Shown here: piece by piece, positions 1 to 8,288 of the stretch
Layout: every line of letters starts with the position of its first letter
How positions within the stretch are numbered: the stretch's first letter is position 1
Source of the DNA: Pseudanabaena sp. ABRG5-3
GTDB lineage: Bacteria; Cyanobacteriota; Cyanobacteriia; Pseudanabaenales; Pseudanabaenaceae
Length of the DNA stretch: 64,000 nucleotides
Direction of reading: 5' to 3'
Assembly (NCBI RefSeq): GCF_003967015.1
Contig: NZ_AP017560.1
Location: forward strand, 4,726,001 to 4,790,000
The notes under the pieces: generated by a model
Told to the model about the DNA's origin: nothing
What the model saw: the letters and a program-made list of their open reading frames with translations, nothing else
The model's database searches: none
Program-made: the position numbers and the translations under genes

Positions 1-271
1 ATTAAGCTCGGCTCTCGTATAATTGAGAAATGCTATATGAGTGAACCCGTTAGATTTATAGCCTTTACAACGCTATTAATGATGTCTATAACATCTATAT
101 AACTTCTATATACCTTTTCAGTAACAAATTGTTCTCAAAAATGCTTTTTAAATCATTAAAACTGTGAATAATATCTATATGAGTAATCTACAGGTACTCT
201 CTCAAACTTAACTATCTCAAAATTTTAGGTTTTGAGAACTGCTATACGATATTTGGAAGAATGAAATTACC

Positions 272-1579
272 ATGTTCTGGACAGCAGATCGAATTTACTC
301 TCAAGGCATTGAACAAGCTCAGCAAAGAATTTATGAATTCTTTTTAGAAACCGTACGTCATAAATCTCCAGATGCAGTCCTTACAGACTTTAAGCACTTA
401 TTTATCAACTTTAACGATCAACATAATCTGGAAATTGCCGCAGCATTCGATCAAATTCTAACTGCCTATAACGAAAAAGAATTTTTTTATACCTTAAAAC
501 GCTGTTGCTATATCCTCATTAACAATTGGACTGTTAGTAATCATCGAAGTTATGTACAATCCTTGATTGATCTTTTTAATGATGATTCAATTCATAAGAA
601 GCCGAAATCTATAAAACTGAAAACCTTGAGGATTTGGCTACAAATTTTTATTAAGAGTGAGGATTTTAAAGCGTTAAAGTTGTTTGCGATTAGTGTTAAT
701 CCATTATCTGGTGTAGATCAAAATTGGAGTAATCGTTTTGCTTCCTACTTATTAACTGATCAATATACAAATCCTCATAGTTCTCTCGAACAAAGACAAG
801 CTGCTAACATACTTGTCCAAGAAATGAAGGAGAAGTTTCAGTTTGACTTAGCTATGTACACAGCAAGATTAGGACATCAATCATCAACACCAAATCCCCA
901 TAGCAATCCTACTAGCTTAAGTGATAATGTTCTCAATCTTGTCACACTGATGTTGACAAAGAACAGTATGCTCAATTGCCAAGCACAGGCAGAAAAGTTT
1001 CTAGCAAGTATTGAAAATGTAACTTACTATGAATTCAAAGTTAAGCTGTTGCAGTATCTAGATTTTGCGATCGCTGATCCAGAAGTGTCTGAAACATTAC
1101 AAACACAGATATCTGATGGTTTATTTAACTTAAAGTCAGAGCATCATGATCATCTTACTAATCCATATTTGATTTTAAAAACTTCTAAGTATTTAATCTC
1201 CCAATGTACAAGTAGTGATCATGAGCATTTAACAGAGCTATTTAACATTTTACTACACCATACAAACCCTCTGAATTTTGTAGTTTTGCTGCTAAAACTA
1301 TTACTGATTAATGGTTCTGTTCGCTCTCATCTAGAACTCAAAATTGCTTTAATTATTAAGTATTACAGTAAATATAGTGAAGCAAAATGTAAATCGGTAA
1401 TAGCATTTATCGATATGCTCAATATTGCCCTTGCCATCTATGCTGGGGAAACTAGATATAACCTTGTATGTATGTATCCCTATGCTGCTTCATCTTCGCA
1501 AGATCTAGATGTTCGGCAAGATCTACAGATTTCCCAATTTGATAAAAAAAATTATCGAATTTTTTCACAGCTTCGATAA
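272..1579 (+). CDS. conserved hypothetical protein, mostly helical
   Basis: A 435-residue open frame that I do not recognise as a named family. It is rich in Leu, Ile, Asn and Lys, has no signal peptide or clear membrane segment, and reads as an all-helical protein, possibly with HEAT- or TPR-like packing (several 30-40 residue helical units such as the stretch around residues 85-160). It starts with ATG after an AT-rich leader; a weak GGAAG lies about 13 nt upstream. It is followed by a hairpin at 1625-1652 that could end its transcript. No neighbour gives a functional hint. Its length and ordinary codon use suggest a real gene. Confidence 0.75.
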   Translation: MFWTADRIYSQGIEQAQQRIYEFFLETVRHKSPDAVLTDFKHLFINFNDQHNLEIAAAFDQILTAYNEKEFFYTLKRCCYILINNWTVSNHRSYVQSLIDLFNDDSIHKKPKSIKLKTLRIWLQIFIKSEDFKALKLFAISVNPLSGVDQNWSNRFASYLLTDQYTNPHSSLEQRQAANILVQEMKEKFQFDLAMYTARLGHQSSTPNPHSNPTSLSDNVLNLVTLMLTKNSMLNCQAQAEKFLASIENVTYYEFKVKLLQYLDFAIADPEVSETLQTQISDGLFNLKSEHHDHLTNPYLILKTSKYLISQCTSSDHEHLTELFNILLHHTNPLNFVVLLLKLLLINGSVRSHLELKIALIIKYYSKYSEAKCKSVIAFIDMLNIALAIYAGETRYNLVCMYPYAASSSQDLDVRQDLQISQFDKKNYRIFSQLR

Positions 1580-1624
1580 GCTATAACAATGTAAGTTTTG
1601 CTTAGTACATAAAATCCAAAAGAC

Positions 1625-1652
1625 GAGTGGCAGCCGCTTTAAGCCGCCACTC
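1625..1652 (+). terminator. hairpin after the first gene
   Basis: GAGTGGC pairs with GCCACTC around a short GC-rich inner stem, 46 nt after the stop of the upstream gene. There is no clean U-run, so terminator function is only likely. Confidence 0.4.
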
Positions 1653-1698
1653 ATTCTAGATTAGTAATTATTTCTGATATTACGTGAAAGTTTCTAAA

Positions 1699-1762
1699 GT
1701 AGGGGCGGGTTTAGTTGATAATTCTGGCTAAAGTAAGATTTATATGCAAAACCCGCCCCTAC
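1699..1762. repeat. short inverted-repeat element with GTAGGGGCGGGTTT ends
   Basis: Perfect 14-bp inverted repeats, GTAGGGGCGGGTTT at 1699-1712 and its complement at 1749-1762, enclose an AT-rich 36-bp core. Ends of this type recur in many cyanobacterial genomes as small non-coding elements. It lies between the convergent ends of the first gene and the aldehyde dehydrogenase gene. Confidence 0.6.
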
Positions 1763-1808
1763 TATGTACACGATTACCTTACGGAGTGATGGTTCCACGT
1801 AACATCAA

Positions 1809-3200
1809 TTATTTGATAAATTTCTTTAAAGCATCGAGAGTCATGGTGTAGGGAGGATAGCGAAACTTGAGATCGAAGCGGAAAGAGTTTTTGAGGACAC
1901 TCTTGCGGTGAGAGAACGTGTCAAAGGTTGCTTTGCCATGATAGCTACCGATACCACTATTGCCAACGCCACCAAAGGGAAGTTCAGGATTGCCTAAGTG
2001 CATAATCGTATCGTTGAAACAGCCACCACCAAAGGATACTTCTTGGAGAATCTGTTCCTGTTTTTGTTTGTTATTGGAGAATAGATACAGAGCGAGGGGT
2101 TTGGGACGAGTGTTGATAAGGGCGATCGCTTCAGAAATTTGTTCATATTCCAAAATTGGCAAAATTGGTCCAAAGATTTCCTCTGCCATGATTTTGGAGT
2201 GGGGCGAAACTTCATCAATGATTGTGGGAGAGACAAAGAGATCGCTTTTATCGCTGTCACCACCTATCAAAATTTTACCTTCATCAAGTAAACCCACAAG
2301 GCGATCAAATTGGCGATCGTTCACGATTCTTGCTAAGTCTGGACTTTGTTGGGGATTATCTCCAAAAAAGATGTTGATATAGGCGATTAACTTCTCAATT
2401 AGCAAGGGTTTAATACTTTTCTGGACTAGGAGATAATCAGGGGCAACACAGGTCTGTCCCGCATTGTAGAATTTACCCCAAACAATACGCTTAGCTGTTA
2501 TGTCCAAATCGCATTCCACATCAACAATACAGGGGCTTTTACCTCCGAGTTCCAATGTTACAGGAGTCAGATGTTTCGCCGCAGCTTCCATCACAATTTT
2601 GCCGATCGCTGTTCCACCCGTGAAGAAGATATGATCAAATCTTTCAGCAAGTAGAGCTTGATTAGTTTCGATACCGCCTTCAATGGCAATGATAAAATTA
2701 GGATCGAAGTTATTGTTAATAAGCTTTGTGATCGCACTGGAGGTGTGGGGTGTATGCTCAGAAGGTTTAAGGATTGAGCAATTACCTGCGGCGATCGCGC
2801 CAATGAGGGGGGCAATTGTCAGGTTAAAGGGATAGTTCCAAGGAGCAATGATTAGGACTATACCTAGAGGCTCAGCATAGATATAACTAGAACTTGGAAA
2901 TAAGTTGATGGGAGTCCCTACCTTTTGCGGTTTCATCCAAGTTTTGAGATGTTTGAGCGCATATTTGATTTCTGCCAGAGTGATTAAAATTTCACTACCA
3001 TAGCTCTCGATCGCAGGTTTTCGGAGATCCACATACACAGCATCGAGAATTAACTGCTCATTCTCTTGAATTAAACCTAAGAGTTTCTGGAGTTGTGCTA
3101 TCCGAAAATCATAGCTTTTGGTCTTTCCTGTAGCAAAAAAAGCGCGTTGATTAGCGATCGCTTCTTGAATATTGATATTCCTAGTAAAGCTGGCAACCAT
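1809..3200 (-). CDS. aldehyde dehydrogenase family protein (class 3-like)
   Basis: This 463-residue NAD(P)-dependent aldehyde dehydrogenase oxidises aldehydes to acids. PWNYP at about residues 120-124, the general-base Glu in LELGGKSP (about 217) and the catalytic Cys in NAGQTC (about 251) are all visible, as is EEIFGP further on. The length and the short N-terminus fit the class 3 (fatty or aromatic aldehyde) branch rather than the roughly 500-residue classes. In cyanobacteria such enzymes are linked to fatty or apocarotenoid aldehyde oxidation; the substrate here is unknown. The basic, partly hydrophobic C-terminus ends without a clear membrane anchor. Transcription is divergent from the GIDE-domain gene. 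Confidence 0.93.
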   Translation of the reverse strand: MVASFTRNINIQEAIANQRAFFATGKTKSYDFRIAQLQKLLGLIQENEQLILDAVYVDLRKPAIESYGSEILITLAEIKYALKHLKTWMKPQKVGTPINLFPSSSYIYAEPLGIVLIIAPWNYPFNLTIAPLIGAIAAGNCSILKPSEHTPHTSSAITKLINNNFDPNFIIAIEGGIETNQALLAERFDHIFFTGGTAIGKIVMEAAAKHLTPVTLELGGKSPCIVDVECDLDITAKRIVWGKFYNAGQTCVAPDYLLVQKSIKPLLIEKLIAYINIFFGDNPQQSPDLARIVNDRQFDRLVGLLDEGKILIGGDSDKSDLFVSPTIIDEVSPHSKIMAEEIFGPILPILEYEQISEAIALINTRPKPLALYLFSNNKQKQEQILQEVSFGGGCFNDTIMHLGNPELPFGGVGNSGIGSYHGKATFDTFSHRKSVLKNSFRFDLKFRYPPYTMTLDALKKFIK

Positions 3201-3291
3201 AAATTTGTAAATTCCGTAAAGTTGAGTTTGATCTATAAGTTTCCTATGCTAATTTTAATCCATAGCAAAAGCTTATAAGTACTGCAAACCT

Positions 3292-4092
3292 ATGGCAATT
3301 TTTGGCGGCATTCTCATTATAATTGGCATCATTCTCTTCTTTGTGCAGAAGAACTACAGCACAAAGTTACAAAGTATTCGTTTAGCAACTTCCTCAACCA
3401 TCGCGGAATTACAACGAATTGCCAGTGAAATTGCGGGGGAAATCGGGAGTGGGAATTTACGAGAATATGTGAAGGTGCGTGGCATTATTCGTAGCGATCG
3501 CCCATTGATTTCAGAATTAAAACAAGAACCCTGTGTGCATTACACCATGCGCGTTGTTAGGGAATATGAGGAACAGCAGACAGTTACAGATAGTGAAGGT
3601 AAAAGACGTACTGAGACGCGCCGTAGTTCTGAAACAGTTTCTAGTAATACTCAATCAATTCCCTTTACTTTGCAAGATTCATCAGGCGAACTTATCGTCA
3701 ATCTTGATGGCGGCAATATTGATACTGTCCAAGTGTTAGATGAGTTTCGGAAAGAGAACGCTAACGGCTCATCGATATCTTTTGGGGGCTTTAGTTTGGC
3801 AATCGGTGCAGGCATCGGTGGTGGTAGACGCACAATTGGTTATCGCTATACGGAGTCAATTTTGCCCTGCGATCGCGAGGTATTAGTAATCGGTACAGCA
3901 GCAGATGAGGGAGGTAAGTTAACGCTTCGTAAACCGATTCAATCTGACAAAAAATTTATCATTTCTCTCAAGAGTGAGGAGGAACTTGCTAAGTCCACCG
4001 CAAATGCAGCGAAAGGATTTTTCTATGGCATGGTTGGGTGCTTTGCAGTAGGTGCAGTCTTATTAATTATTGGTTTAGTTTTGAAGAAGTAA
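3292..4092 (+). CDS. GIDE-domain (MULAN-like) membrane protein
   Basis: A 266-residue protein with an N-terminal membrane helix (about residues 3-18), a soluble centre, and a C-terminal helix (about 243-263). The centre carries the GIDE-type signature: VRGIIRSDRPLISELKQEPCVHYTMRV-like segments, then a charged stretch and the 'IPFTLQDSSGELIV' region. GIDE domains are named from the mitochondrial E3 ligase MULAN/GIDE; the bacterial proteins lack the RING finger, as here, so ubiquitin-ligase activity is not expected. The role is unknown. It stands alone between the divergent aldehyde dehydrogenase gene and the convergent fic gene. Confidence 0.7.
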   Translation: MAIFGGILIIIGIILFFVQKNYSTKLQSIRLATSSTIAELQRIASEIAGEIGSGNLREYVKVRGIIRSDRPLISELKQEPCVHYTMRVVREYEEQQTVTDSEGKRRTETRRSSETVSSNTQSIPFTLQDSSGELIVNLDGGNIDTVQVLDEFRKENANGSSISFGGFSLAIGAGIGGGRRTIGYRYTESILPCDREVLVIGTAADEGGKLTLRKPIQSDKKFIISLKSEEELAKSTANAAKGFFYGMVGCFAVGAVLLIIGLVLKK

Positions 4093-4103
4093 TTCCTTAC
4101 TTT

Positions 4104-5456
4104 TTAGAGTTTTAATCTTGACTTTAGGTTGGCTGGAGCAATATAGATTCTGGTTTTACCTTGCTTAGATTGAGCTAAAATCAATAAATCCTTGTCTACT
4201 AAAGTTTTAAGATAACTTCTCGCCGTATTCTCTGTTACACCAAAATCGATCGCAACTTGTCTTGAGGTAAATTCTTTGCCAGGGGACTTCAGAGCTTCTT
4301 TTAATATTTCCAACTGACCTCTCATTAAGGTTTTCGCTACAGGACTTTGATCGATCCAAGTCATAAATTCATAGAAATCACGTTTTTTCCTGTCTATATA
4401 CTCATACAAAGATTTCACTGCTTTTGCGATCGTGTCAACTTGGTTATATAGAAAATAGGTAAGGTCAAAATCATCGGTTTCAGTATAGATAAATGCTTTA
4501 TCATAATCACTACGTTTTTCTTGGATAAATTTACTAATGGATATATATTCAAATAGCCAATAATTTGATCTCAGAATACTCCAATAGAAGATGGCTCTTG
4601 CTGTTCTGCCATTGCCATCACCAAATGGATGGATATAGGCAATCATAAAATGGAGAATGATCGCTTTAACAATTGGATGAATAAAGTTATTTCGATCAAT
4701 TTGTCCATGCTCACTATTAGCAAAGTCACATAAACTCTGTAATCTAGATTCAATAGTTGTCCAGTCAGGGGGATAAAAAGTATAGTCACCTTGAAAATCT
4801 GTAACAAAAACTTTGTTATCTGTTCTTAATTGCCCCGATATCGCTTGATTATCAATGGCATCGTGTGTAGCAATTTCATGTAGTTCTAAAATCAATTCAA
4901 TCGATAATTGTTCATCTTTCTTCTCAACAGCTTTTTTCATTAATCGATAATTGTTGAGGATCATTTGCTGTGATTTGTCTTTTGGAGCAAGACTTTTCTC
5001 TAGCATTTCCTTTGCAACTTCGCGAGTGGTTGAGGCTCCTTCTAACTGTGATGAAGTAATTGCTTCTTCTAGCATCAGGCTTTTAATGAGATAACGATTT
5101 TTCTCATTAGAAGAAGCCAAATCTTCATCGCTAATTTCGCGCCCCCCACCTGTCATCTTATCAATGGTATGTAATTGAGCAAAAAGCGAGTCGGGTACAC
5201 AGTAACTAAATTGCATATCTCCTTCAGCTTGCAAGAGTTGCAAATTCTTAGTCATTGCTTTTCGAGAAATTTTAGTTGCTAACCATGCGGCAGATTCATC
5301 GTCCCCTTTCTCTACTCTCCATTTAAATTCATTCCAATGTAAGTATCTTCCTTGAGTATCCGTTGCTCCATATTTCCCAAGAAGATGTATAAAGTTTTCA
5401 TATTTTATTTCCTCTAAGAGTTGTTTAAATGGCTTAGGTTGTCTAATTCTCGCCAT
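4104..5456 (-). CDS. Fic family protein (class II, probable AMPylase)
   Basis: Fic enzymes usually transfer AMP to target hydroxyls. The active-site motif HPFGDGNGR is complete (about residues 276-284), with the catalytic His and the phosphate-binding loop. An inhibitory helix motif, SSQLEG (fits [S/T]xxxE[G/N]), lies upstream at about 135-140, which makes this a class II self-inhibited Fic. The C-terminal 80 residues look like a winged helix (SRQVAIDFGVTENTARSYLK), common in this family. The frame is open to 5486, but I start at 5456 (MARIRQ...), the usual N-terminus of the family; the ten extra residues are hydrophobic and unlike it. No antitoxin gene is adjacent. Confidence 0.9.
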   Translation of the reverse strand: MARIRQPKPFKQLLEEIKYENFIHLLGKYGATDTQGRYLHWNEFKWRVEKGDDESAAWLATKISRKAMTKNLQLLQAEGDMQFSYCVPDSLFAQLHTIDKMTGGGREISDEDLASSNEKNRYLIKSLMLEEAITSSQLEGASTTREVAKEMLEKSLAPKDKSQQMILNNYRLMKKAVEKKDEQLSIELILELHEIATHDAIDNQAISGQLRTDNKVFVTDFQGDYTFYPPDWTTIESRLQSLCDFANSEHGQIDRNNFIHPIVKAIILHFMIAYIHPFGDGNGRTARAIFYWSILRSNYWLFEYISISKFIQEKRSDYDKAFIYTETDDFDLTYFLYNQVDTIAKAVKSLYEYIDRKKRDFYEFMTWIDQSPVAKTLMRGQLEILKEALKSPGKEFTSRQVAIDFGVTENTARSYLKTLVDKDLLILAQSKQGKTRIYIAPANLKSRLKL

Positions 5457-5514
5457 AGAAAATATAATTAATACAATTAAACGCAATTTTAATTTTTTTA
5501 GTTTACTTGATCTT

Positions 5515-5590
5515 TAGTAAGTTGTTGGAATTAAACGTAGTATTCGTTACATTGCACTAAAGCATCCTAAGTTTATTAAAACTTCCCACT
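5515..5590. repeat. degenerate copy of the TAAGTAG palindromic repeat family
   Basis: The stretch TAAGTTGTTGGAATTAAA and the following 'GTTACATTGCACTAA...CATCCTAAG' resemble the copy at 31401-31521 in order and wording, with many changes. It fills most of the gap between the Fic gene and the glycosidase gene. Confidence 0.4.
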
Positions 5591-5603
5591 TAGTTATCTA
5601 TCG

Positions 5604-7151
5604 CTAGAGTTTGCAAAATTGGCGCGATCGCGAAAAAGCTAATTCTCTAGTTTGCCACCCAAAAGAAAAATGACTAATGGAGTTAATGGCGGCAAATTCT
5701 TGATGGATTGCTTGCATTTGTAACTCTAAAGATGGGCGATCACGAAAAGATTCATTCCATTGTCCTAGCAGGATCGGAGAGATTTCTGCTCCCTCAGGGG
5801 CATATTGGAACACACGACGGATTTGAGCTACGATACATTCTGGCTTGCCACAGATCGCATATGCCATCGGTCGCCACTCATAGGTTATGGGAAATAGATG
5901 CCAAGGCTGCATCCGTGAATCAAAGCCATCCCCAACAGGCTGATTACCATCGGAGAAAAAGGCGACACTAGCAGGAATCCCTTGCTGCAAAACGGGTTTA
6001 GAGACAATGCCGAGATAATGGGTGACACCAATAAAAGCGTGACCAACTACCAGTCGCCATAGTTCATTTTGCCAATAGGCGATCGCAGGACTTTTGTCAG
6101 AGATACTTTTGCCAGTGGGTCGGCGACCTTGCCATAGGGGTTCGGATTCTTCAGGATAGAGCTTTTTCACCGCTTGGAGATCCGTCGGTGTGACATAGCC
6201 CTGTTTGAGAAAGCGATTAATCAGTTCTCTACCTTGAAAATTCTCAGCGCGATCGCGTAATGCTGCTAATGAGGCATGTCCATAAATCCACAGGTAGCGA
6301 ACATTACTGACGACTGAAGCCGCTCCTGCACCACGCTTGTAGCGCACATAGTCAAAGGCTACGCCATCAGGTTTACGTTTTGCTACTTCATAGGCAGCTA
6401 AGTACAAATCGCTCTGAGCTTGATAATTATAGGGATCGATAAATAGTTGGTTCTTTGTTGGTACTTCCCCATTAGGATTTTTGCCTAGGTTTTCAATAAT
6501 AGATATGGTGCTGTCTCCATTGCCATTACGAGCGAGCGCCTGTTGTCGCGCTACTGTTTGCCGTGATATGCCGTTGCGCTCAAAACCCTGTCCATAGCCA
6601 ATACCAACATTCATTGTAAATAGCCAAGCATGAACCTTGAGTCCTCTTTCTCTTCCCTTATCGATCGCCAATTTCAATAAATCTGCATTTTTATACTTCT
6701 CTGATTGGACAAGAGAGTTCCATGCTGTGGTATTAGCTGTCATTGGTAAGAGAATCGTGCCATTGGAAATAACTTCTACAAATACTTGGTTGTAGCCCCG
6801 ATTGACAATTCGATCCATCACTTCCTCTAGCTTGCCTGATTGTAGATCGCAGGGATAGAGACGTAGCCAGATCCCTTGAGTTTTTAGCCAAGATTTTTGA
6901 CGACAGGTATTGAGAGCTTGGTTATGTTGTGTGACAAGCGCTTGATATTCCTTCATTGCCGAGATTTTGTCACTATTCTCACTCTTATTATTTTCCTGAA
7001 AAGCCGCCATGCGTAACTTGTCTTTATGCGCGATCGCCTCCTTCTCAAATTGACAATATTCTCCCACCTGAGCAAAGGCTGACTGGGTAAAGCTTCCTGT
7101 TAAAGTAAATAGGGTGAGGGCAAAAAGACAAGAGATGCTGGTTACTGGCAT
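5604..7151 (-). CDS. GH10-like (GHL10) family glycosyl hydrolase, secreted
   Basis: From the ATG at 7151 the product is 515 residues with a signal peptide (MPVTSISCLFALTLFTLTG...QSAFAQ). The body matches the GHL10 family of bacterial glycosidases: 'GIWLRLYPCDLQSGKLEEVMDRIVNRGYNQVFVEV', a (beta/alpha)8-type sheet with 'GLKVHAWLFTMNVG', 'FIDPYN', 'PDGVAFDYVRY' and a late 'MQPWHLFP' region. The open frame continues upstream to 7448, but that part has no signal-peptide character and would overlap the divergent TPR gene, so I prefer 7151. The substrate is unknown; relatives are thought to act on polysaccharide or peptidoglycan in the envelope. Confidence 0.85.
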   Translation of the reverse strand: MPVTSISCLFALTLFTLTGSFTQSAFAQVGEYCQFEKEAIAHKDKLRMAAFQENNKSENSDKISAMKEYQALVTQHNQALNTCRQKSWLKTQGIWLRLYPCDLQSGKLEEVMDRIVNRGYNQVFVEVISNGTILLPMTANTTAWNSLVQSEKYKNADLLKLAIDKGRERGLKVHAWLFTMNVGIGYGQGFERNGISRQTVARQQALARNGNGDSTISIIENLGKNPNGEVPTKNQLFIDPYNYQAQSDLYLAAYEVAKRKPDGVAFDYVRYKRGAGAASVVSNVRYLWIYGHASLAALRDRAENFQGRELINRFLKQGYVTPTDLQAVKKLYPEESEPLWQGRRPTGKSISDKSPAIAYWQNELWRLVVGHAFIGVTHYLGIVSKPVLQQGIPASVAFFSDGNQPVGDGFDSRMQPWHLFPITYEWRPMAYAICGKPECIVAQIRRVFQYAPEGAEISPILLGQWNESFRDRPSLELQMQAIHQEFAAINSISHFSFGWQTRELAFSRSRQFCKL

Positions 7152-7331
7152 AGGAAAACTTCGATAATATTGGTTGGTAATGATGTCCTGTGCGGGCTGT
7201 GGGATATCATCAATTCCTGTAGATGAAATTGCGACAGGGTTTTGGGGAAATATGGTATTAAATTTTTGACATAGCGCCAAGCACTGTAGCAGAAATCTAA
7301 CCACATATCTGAATATTTGACTGTAATTGCC

Positions 7332-8288
7332 ATGAGTGATGCTAGCCGTTCGATCAGCCCATCCGTTGATTCTCCAGAAACCTATGTGCAATTTGGCGAT
7401 CGCTATCTTGCCTCTAGCAATATTTCCCTTGCGCTGAAAAACTATCAACGGGCTTTAGCGATGAATCCAGATTTCGCGGCTGCCCATGAGCGTATTGGCT
7501 CAATCTATCACCAGCAAGGAAATTTTATGGAAGCGATCGCTAGTTTTAGTAAAGCCTTACAACTCGATCCGCAATCCTTAGAATCTCAATTAGGTTTAGG
7601 CAATGCTTATCAACAAATGGGATGGAGTGAATTAGCAATTACCCATTTCCAGAAAGCCCTCGAATTGCATCCCGATCGCTTCATCGCGGAATATCATTGC
7701 CGATTGGGGGATAGTCTCAAGGAACGGGGCAGAATTACCGATGCCATTGCTAGCTATGAAAGAGCAATTTCTACAAATCCCGATTACGTTGATGGCTATC
7801 GGGCGATCGCCCAATTATATTTCCAACAGAGCCAGCCTGAATTAGTTCATGCTATCTATGAACGGGCTGAAAACCACAATTTAGAACTATTACAAGCCAA
7901 AGATTACAATGCTCTAGGTGTAGCGTATTTACAAAAGATTACAGTCATTGATGCGGACGAGCAATCTCTAAAAGAAGATTTAGAAACTAAAGCGATCGCC
8001 TGTTTTGAAAAAGCAATTCAGAGCGATCCTACCTATGCCGATGCCCATTGCAATCTTGGTAGTACCTTCATTCGCAAAAATCAACTTAAAGATGCAATTT
8101 TAGCCTACAAAGAAGCGATCGACATTGACCCAAATTTTGCTCAACCCTACTTCAATCTTGGCATTATCTTCAATAATATTGGCAAGGTTGACGAAGCGAT
8201 CGCCTGTTTTCAATCCGCCGTTGATCTTGTTCCCAATTGGGTCGAAGCAAAACAATACCTCGGTAAGCTTCTAGAGCGTCAGCTATAA
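7332..8288 (+). CDS. tetratricopeptide repeat protein
   Basis: A 318-residue protein built of about eight TPR units (34-residue repeats with the W/L-G-A-F-A-P pattern, for example 'AIASFSKALQLDPQSLESQLGLGNAYQQMG'). There is no signal peptide, so it probably acts in the cytoplasm as a binding scaffold. A start five codons upstream (7317) is possible; I prefer 7332, MSDASRS. It is divergent from the glycosidase gene and overlaps the end of the following CHAT gene by 6 bp, tail to tail. Confidence 0.85.
   Translation: MSDASRSISPSVDSPETYVQFGDRYLASSNISLALKNYQRALAMNPDFAAAHERIGSIYHQQGNFMEAIASFSKALQLDPQSLESQLGLGNAYQQMGWSELAITHFQKALELHPDRFIAEYHCRLGDSLKERGRITDAIASYERAISTNPDYVDGYRAIAQLYFQQSQPELVHAIYERAENHNLELLQAKDYNALGVAYLQKITVIDADEQSLKEDLETKAIACFEKAIQSDPTYADAHCNLGSTFIRKNQLKDAILAYKEAIDIDPNFAQPYFNLGIIFNNIGKVDEAIACFQSAVDLVPNWVEAKQYLGKLLERQL

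Noticed and set aside
1..271. Promoter or RNA gene in the AT-rich start of the window
   Set aside because: Repeated TATATA/CTATAT words are present, but I cannot define a -35 box, a fold or an open frame.
1960..2815. Several open frames opposite the aldehyde dehydrogenase gene
   Set aside because: They are shadows of a well-conserved gene and show no family features.
7152..7448. N-terminal extension of the GH10-like glycosidase
   Set aside because: It would bury the signal peptide inside the protein and overlap the divergent TPR gene; the ATG at 7151 fits better.
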